The translations under genes were made by a program, and so were the position numbers. This document shows positions 6,697 to 10,478 of a stretch of DNA of 10,478 nt, in pieces. This DNA is from Pullichristensenella excrementipullorum. Lineage in GTDB: Bacteria > Bacillota > Clostridia > Christensenellales > Aristaeellaceae. Where the stretch lies: assembly GCA_018713365.1 (NCBI GenBank), contig DVOU01000065.1, positions 1 to 10,478 on the forward strand. Direction: 5' to 3'. Numbering within the stretch: position 1 is the stretch's first letter; the number at the start of each line of letters is the position of its first letter. The notes beneath the pieces were generated by a model. It searched no databases. It saw only the letters and a program-made list of their open reading frames with translations, and was not told the origin of the DNA.

Positions 6697-6765
6697 TTCT
6701 TGGCTTGTAGGCTTTCTCAGCGCTCTGAGCCCCGGCGCAGCGCCGGAGGCAGAAAAGACGGAAAG

Positions 6766-8481
6766 TTATTCGCCCTCGTAGTCGTAGACCACGTTGACGG
6801 CCGCGAAGCGCTCGGCCAGATCGCCAAAGTCGATGAGGCTCCACTCCAGTTCGCTGCCGCGGTAGTAGATGGTCTCCAGTGCTACGGCGGCGTCAAAGCC
6901 CGAGGCGTCCTTCAGGCTCACCGGCCAGACGACGCTCTTGAGCGCCTCGTTGGGGTAGAAGGAGGCATTGCCGCCGATGGAGAACTCGGTCACGCCCTCG
7001 GGGATGGTCAGCGCCTCCACCTGCGCGACATAGGGCAGCACGCCGTCGCCGGATTCAAGGCCGTGGGGAAGAAGCAGCTCCGTCAGCGCGGGCAGGTCGC
7101 CGCAGGGGTCGTACATGGAGGTAACGGCCGTCTGGGAAAGGTCGAGGCGCACAAGGGACGGACAGTTTCTGAAGGCGTTCATGCCGATCTCCTCCACGCT
7201 CGCGGGCAGCACGACCTCGACAAGGCCGCTGCCGGAGAAAGCGCCGCCGCCGATCTGCGTGAGGGTCTCGGGGAAGTCGAGATGCGCAAGCGCCGCCGTG
7301 CCGGAGAAGGCGTCCGTGTCGATGACCTCCAAATTGGCGGGCAGTGTCACCGAGGTGAGAGCCGCGCAGCCCGAGAAGCACTGATCGGGGATGATGCGCA
7401 CGCTGTCGGGGATTACGACGCTCTCCAGCTTTACACAGCCGCTGAAACATTTGTAGTTCAGTTCCTGCAGATCGCCGAAGAAACGCACGGTTTTCAGTTC
7501 CCGCGCGCCGCCGAACGCGCCGTTGGTTTCCGGGACGGTGCAGGGCGACCAGATCTCCTCGAGCTGCGAGCCGTTGAAGGCGACGTTGCCGTAGGCGGTG
7601 ATGTCCTCGCTGACCACCAGACGGCCGTACAGCCCCTCGTGGACGCCCTTGAGGGTCGCGCCGTCGTCACTGAGTTCGATGTATCCGCCCGCGGCCAATT
7701 CGTCCCAGGTCATTTCCAGTTCGCCGTCCACGTAGAGGCCGGGCTCCTCCCAGCCGCACACGGAACAGACGCCGTCCACCATCGTGTGCGCAAGGCGGGG
7801 GCTGAACTCGCCCTCCACCACTTCGCCGCAGACCGCGCAGGTGCCTGTGCCGGTGTAGCCCTCGCGGGTGCAGGAGGCCTCGCGCGCGCCGGTCACGTTT
7901 TCCAGCGTGTGGGGAACGCGGGGGATGTCCTCGCCATTTTCCAGCCATTCGCCGCACACCGCGCAGTAGATATTGCCGGTGTAGCCCTCCTGCGTGCAGG
8001 TGGCTTCCACCGCGTTCTGCGGCTCGCCGGGCGTGTGGGGCAGCTTTTCGATCGGCTCGCCGACGCTGACGCAGGTGTTGCAGACCGTGCAAAGCTCGTC
8101 GCCGGTGTAGCCCTCGCGCTCGCAGGTCGGCTCGCGGTCGTTCACCAGCTCGGTTTCGCCGTGGCCGGTGGCGGGGATGATCTCGCCCTCGGAAAGCACC
8201 GCGCCGCACACGGAGCAAACGGTGTCGCCGGTGTAGCCGTCGAGCGTGCAGGTGGCCTCCAATGCGCCCTCCACCGTTTCAGTGTGGGCCAGCATGGGAA
8301 TGGCCTCGCCTTCCTTGACCGTCTTGTCGCAATCGAGGCACACGGTGTCGCCGGTGTAGCCCTCCTGCGTGCAAGTGGCCTCGATCGCGCCCTGCACTTC
8401 GGTGTTTTCATGCTTGCAGCCGCAGGCGCTCAGGGAGAGCGCCACGGCGAGGATGATGAGCAGGAGCAGAGTCTTTTTCAC
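6766..8481 (-). CDS. Lipoprotein with five Cys/His tandem repeats and a BspA-like leucine-rich-repeat domain
   Basis: A 571-residue secreted lipoprotein. Residues 1-19 form a lipoprotein signal (KK, a run of Leu/Ile/Ala, then LSAC), with Cys20 as the predicted lipidated residue, so it should sit on the outer face of the cytoplasmic membrane. Residues 24-244 hold five tandem 41-42-residue repeats plus a partial sixth, each with an A(T/S)C, EGYTG, CxxC and terminal His pattern. After a linker (about 245-295), residues about 300-545 match LRR_5 (BspA/TpLRR) repeats: F.GC..L.SV.IP.SV..I...FSGC, ending in the common LETIYYRGSELEWSLIDF form. Such proteins usually bind host or microbial surfaces or matrix; the ligand here is unknown. 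The start is GTG at 8481, giving the normal KK signal N-terminus, with a GAGGGGG ribosome site 8 bases upstream. It has its own promoter and lies alone between two terminators. No sortase or cell-wall anchor is seen. Confidence 0.93.
   Translation of the reverse strand: MKKTLLLLIILAVALSLSACGCKHENTEVQGAIEATCTQEGYTGDTVCLDCDKTVKEGEAIPMLAHTETVEGALEATCTLDGYTGDTVCSVCGAVLSEGEIIPATGHGETELVNDREPTCEREGYTGDELCTVCNTCVSVGEPIEKLPHTPGEPQNAVEATCTQEGYTGNIYCAVCGEWLENGEDIPRVPHTLENVTGAREASCTREGYTGTGTCAVCGEVVEGEFSPRLAHTMVDGVCSVCGWEEPGLYVDGELEMTWDELAAGGYIELSDDGATLKGVHEGLYGRLVVSEDITAYGNVAFNGSQLEEIWSPCTVPETNGAFGGARELKTVRFFGDLQELNYKCFSGCVKLESVVIPDSVRIIPDQCFSGCAALTSVTLPANLEVIDTDAFSGTAALAHLDFPETLTQIGGGAFSGSGLVEVVLPASVEEIGMNAFRNCPSLVRLDLSQTAVTSMYDPCGDLPALTELLLPHGLESGDGVLPYVAQVEALTIPEGVTEFSIGGNASFYPNEALKSVVWPVSLKDASGFDAAVALETIYYRGSELEWSLIDFGDLAERFAAVNVVYDYEGE
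7750..8412 (-). repeat. Tandem repeat region of the lipoprotein gene (five units of 123-126 bases plus a partial unit)
   Basis: The protein repeats start at His24, His66, His107, His149 and His191, with a partial unit from His232. At DNA level the 12-base core GCCGGTGTAGCC (plus strand) is identical in all five full units and starts at 7849, 7975, 8101, 8227 and 8350, i.e. steps of 126, 126, 126 and 123 bases. Such identity makes unit gain or loss by slippage or recombination plausible. Confidence 0.95.
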
Positions 8482-8508
8482 AGTCGTTTCCCCCTCTTGT
8501 CGCAGTTG

Positions 8509-8514
8509 ATTATA
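8509..8514 (-). promoter_or_regulatory. -10 element of the lipoprotein gene promoter
   Basis: A perfect TATAAT on the - strand (8514-8509), 27 bases upstream of the GTG start and 9 bases past the transketolase terminator T-tract. No good -35 is seen at 16-18 bases spacing, because that stretch is the terminator stem; an activator, or weak constitutive use, is possible. Confidence 0.5.
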
Positions 8515-8523
8515 CAGCGCCGC

Positions 8524-8557
8524 AAAACGCTCCCCCTGCGCTGTGCAGAGGGAGCGT
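8524..8557 (-). terminator. Intrinsic terminator of the transketolase gene
   Basis: On the - strand ACGCTCCCTCTGC (8557-8545) pairs with GCAGGGGGAGCGT (8539-8527), 13 bp with one G-U pair and a 5-base loop, followed by a short T-tract (TTTT, 8527-8524, sharing its first T with the stem). It starts about 30 bases after the transketolase stop codon. Confidence 0.85.
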
Positions 8558-8585
8558 GCCGACGTCGATCTTGCCGGAGCGTGCC

Positions 8586-10478
8586 TTAGCCGATGACCTT
8601 CTTGGCGGTCGCGGCCACGTTCTCGGCGGTGAAGCCGAACTCCTGGAAGAGGAGCTTGTAGGGGGCGGAAGCGCCGAAGCGATCCAGACCGATCACCGCG
8701 CCGTCCAGACCCACGTACTTGTGCCAGCCGAAGGTGGCGGCAGCCTCGACGGCCACGCGCGCGCGCACGTTGGCGGGCATGACGCTCTCCTTGTACTCGT
8801 CGGACTGGGCCTCGAACAGCTCAAAGGACGGCATGGAGATCACGCGCGCCTTGACGCCCTCGGCCTTGAGCAGCTCCTGCGCGCCCATGCACTGTTCCAC
8901 TTCGGAACCGCTGGCCATGAGCAGCACGTCGGGCGTGCCTTCGCAGTCGGAGAGGATGTAGCCGCCCTTGAGGGCGTCCGCGCCGCTCTTTTCGTAGAGG
9001 GGCAGATCCTGACGGGTGAGGACCAGCGCCACCGGGGTATCGCCGGTCATGGCGGCGACCCAGCCCGCGGCCACTTCCTTGCTGTCGGCGGGGCGGAACA
9101 CGGTCAGGCCCGGCATGGCGCGCAGGCCGGCCAGCTGCTCGATGGGCTGATGGGTGGGGCCGTCCTCGCCGACGCCGATGGAATCGTGGGTGAGGATGTA
9201 GGGCACGTTCAGGCCCATGATGGCCGACATGCGCATGGCGTTCTTCATGTAATCGCTGAACACGAAGAAGGTGGCGCAGTAGGGGCGCAGGCCGCCGTGC
9301 AGGCGGATGCCGTTGCAGATGGCCGCCATGGCGTGTTCGCGCACGCCGAAGTGGATGTTGTTGCCCTCGGGCGTCTCGGCGGAGAAATCGCCCTTGCCCT
9401 TCATGTTGCTCTTGTTGGAGGGCGCGAGGTCGGCGGAGCCGCCAAAGAGGTTGGGCACGCGCTCGGCCAGGCGGTTGAGGACGACGCCGGAGGAATTGCG
9501 GGTCGCGCTCTTGCCCTCGAAGGCCCAGAAGTCCTTGTCGTTGAGAAGGTCGACCGGGATCTCGTCAGAGAACCACACGTCCCATTCCTTCTTCAGTTCG
9601 GGATACTTCTTGGCGTACTTGGCAAACAGCTCGTTCCATTCCTTCTGCGCTTCCGCGCCGCGGCGGGCGGCCTCGCCGGTCTGTTCGTAGACGCAGGCGG
9701 GAACGGCGAAGGGTTCGCCCTCGGGCCAGCCGAGGTTCTTCTTGGTCGCCTCGAGGTTTTCCTCGCCCAGAGGCTCGCCGTGGACGCTGGCCTGACCGGC
9801 CTTGGGGGAGCCGTAGCCGATGGCGGTGTGGCAGACGATGAGGTTGGGCTTGTCCGAATCCTTGGCCAGGCGGATGGCGGCGTCCACTTCCTCGAAGCAG
9901 TTGCCGTTCTTGACGTCGATGACGTTCCAGCCATAGGCGCGGAAGCGGGCGGGCACGTCCTCGCGGAAGGCGATGTCGGTGTTGCCCTCGATGGAGATCT
10001 CGTTGTCGTCATACAGGGCGATGAGCTTGTTGAGCTTCAAGGTGCCGGCCAGAGAGCAGGCCTCGTGGGAGATGCCCTCCATCATGCAGCCGTCGCCGAG
10101 GATGCAGTAGGTGTAGTGATCGACCACGTTGAAGCCCTCGCGGTTGAACTTGGCCGCCAGATGCTTTTCCGCCATGGCCATGCCTACGGCGTTGGCGATG
10201 CCCTGACCCAGGGGGCCGGTGGTGGTCTCAACGCCCACGGTGTGCTTGTACTCGGGGTGGCCGGGGGTCTTGGAGCCGAACTGACGGAAGGACTTGAGGT
10301 CGTCGATGGTCAGGCCGTAGCCGAACAGGTGCAGAAGGGAATACAGCAGCATCGAGCCGTGGCCGGAGGAAAGCACGAAGCGGTCGCGGTTGACGAACTT
10401 GGGATCGGCGGGGTTGTGGATCATCTCGCGGCCCCACACGGCGTAGGCCATGGCGGCCGCGCCCATCGGCATGCCGGG
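8586..10478 (-). CDS. tkt: Transketolase (N-terminal residues outside window)
   Basis: 630 visible residues of a thiamine-diphosphate enzyme that moves two-carbon units between sugar phosphates in the non-oxidative pentose phosphate pathway. The frame runs off the right edge: the first codons read PGMPMGAAAMAYAVWG, the conserved (SGH)PGxPMG motif, so roughly 30 residues are missing, and the Met at 10472 is internal. Numbering from that Pro, the diphosphate-binding motif runs from GDG (128-130) to DDN (157-159). Other family marks are SSGHGSMLLY, TTGPLGQG, TAIGYGSP, the catalytic Glu381 in FGVREH, and THDSIGVGEDGPTHQP. The C-terminal domain is complete and ends at TAA 8586-8588, followed by a terminator. 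Both halves are on one chain, so this is the full-length type, not the split two-subunit type. Its promoter is outside the window. Confidence 0.98.
   Translation of the reverse strand, partial: PGMPMGAAAMAYAVWGREMIHNPADPKFVNRDRFVLSSGHGSMLLYSLLHLFGYGLTIDDLKSFRQFGSKTPGHPEYKHTVGVETTTGPLGQGIANAVGMAMAEKHLAAKFNREGFNVVDHYTYCILGDGCMMEGISHEACSLAGTLKLNKLIALYDDNEISIEGNTDIAFREDVPARFRAYGWNVIDVKNGNCFEEVDAAIRLAKDSDKPNLIVCHTAIGYGSPKAGQASVHGEPLGEENLEATKKNLGWPEGEPFAVPACVYEQTGEAARRGAEAQKEWNELFAKYAKKYPELKKEWDVWFSDEIPVDLLNDKDFWAFEGKSATRNSSGVVLNRLAERVPNLFGGSADLAPSNKSNMKGKGDFSAETPEGNNIHFGVREHAMAAICNGIRLHGGLRPYCATFFVFSDYMKNAMRMSAIMGLNVPYILTHDSIGVGEDGPTHQPIEQLAGLRAMPGLTVFRPADSKEVAAGWVAAMTGDTPVALVLTRQDLPLYEKSGADALKGGYILSDCEGTPDVLLMASGSEVEQCMGAQELLKAEGVKARVISMPSFELFEAQSDEYKESVMPANVRARVAVEAAATFGWHKYVGLDGAVIGLDRFGASAPYKLLFQEFGFTAENVAATAKKVIG

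Larger units (their letters stand above)
6548..6738. repeat. Nested palindromic intergenic element (about 191 bases)
   Basis: The 307-base space between two same-strand genes (6459-6765) is dominated by this element. Its outer arms, 6548-6583 and 6703-6738, pair over 36 positions with 5 mismatches; the best block is GCGCCGGG/CCCGGCGC plus CTCAGAGCGC/GCGCTCTGAG. Inside the arms lie two further hairpins (6584-6625 and 6636-6696), so the whole folds as a three-way junction in either strand. No open reading frame of its own is convincing. The build resembles miniature or REP-like mobile palindromes, or a structured RNA. I see no transposase, and target duplications are not evident. The fold is visible; mobility and copy number are unknown. 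Confidence 0.75.

Noticed and set aside
7849..8361. Regularly spaced identical 12-base repeats, considered as a CRISPR array
   Set aside because: The spacing of 123-126 bases is a multiple of three, the repeats are in frame within a protein-coding gene, and the intervening sequence is itself repeated, not unique.
6622..8589. A 655-codon open frame on the + strand, opposite the lipoprotein gene
   Set aside because: It mirrors the lipoprotein gene, has no protein-family features, and is rich in Ala, Gly, Val, His and Arg as expected of antisense to high-GC coding DNA. The - strand has a lipobox, repeats and LRR motifs.

Overview
The window looks like a piece of a high-GC, anaerobic Bacillota (Clostridia-type) chromosome carrying the end of a prophage. 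This rests on strong Shine-Dalgarno sites (AGGAGG, GGGAGG, AAGGAG), a clostridial-style cardiolipin synthase, a BspA-like leucine-rich-repeat lipoprotein with a Cys/His repeat region of the sort common in gut Clostridia, and a tail/lysis cassette typical of phages of that group. Species cannot be named from the sequence.

Left part (1-2494, + strand): the late end of a prophage or phage-derived island. The 3' part of a tail appendage or receptor-binding protein is followed by a three-gene lysis cassette: a modular endolysin (NlpC/P60-like peptidase, peptidoglycan-binding domain, SH3-like domain), a small membrane-anchored coiled-coil protein and an r1t-type holin. The lysis genes are joined by ATGA stop/start overlaps. 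A perfect 17-bp hairpin (2493-2532) with an A-tract and a T-tract closes the phage transcript and also the convergent host gene. No integrase or recombinase is visible, so if the phage is integrated its other end lies to the left of the window.

Right part (2545-10478, all - strand): host genes. In transcription order, right to left, they are transketolase (N-terminus cut off by the window edge); its terminator; a lipoprotein with five tandem Cys/His repeats and a leucine-rich domain, with its own promoter and a GTG start; a 307-base gap holding a large nested palindrome, a terminator and a promoter; a two-gene unit of a cytoplasmic serine beta-lactamase-family hydrolase and NadC (NAD synthesis); and cardiolipin synthase, with its own extended -10 promoter embedded in an inverted repeat that includes its ribosome binding site.

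The host genes are mostly housekeeping (pentose phosphate pathway, NAD synthesis, phospholipid synthesis) and do not form one pathway. I see no defence system, CRISPR array, insertion sequence, tRNA or rRNA. The points most worth a second look are the nested palindrome at 6548-6738, the inverted repeat over the cls promoter and ribosome binding site, the Cys/His repeat lipoprotein, and the mosaic tail protein at the phage end.
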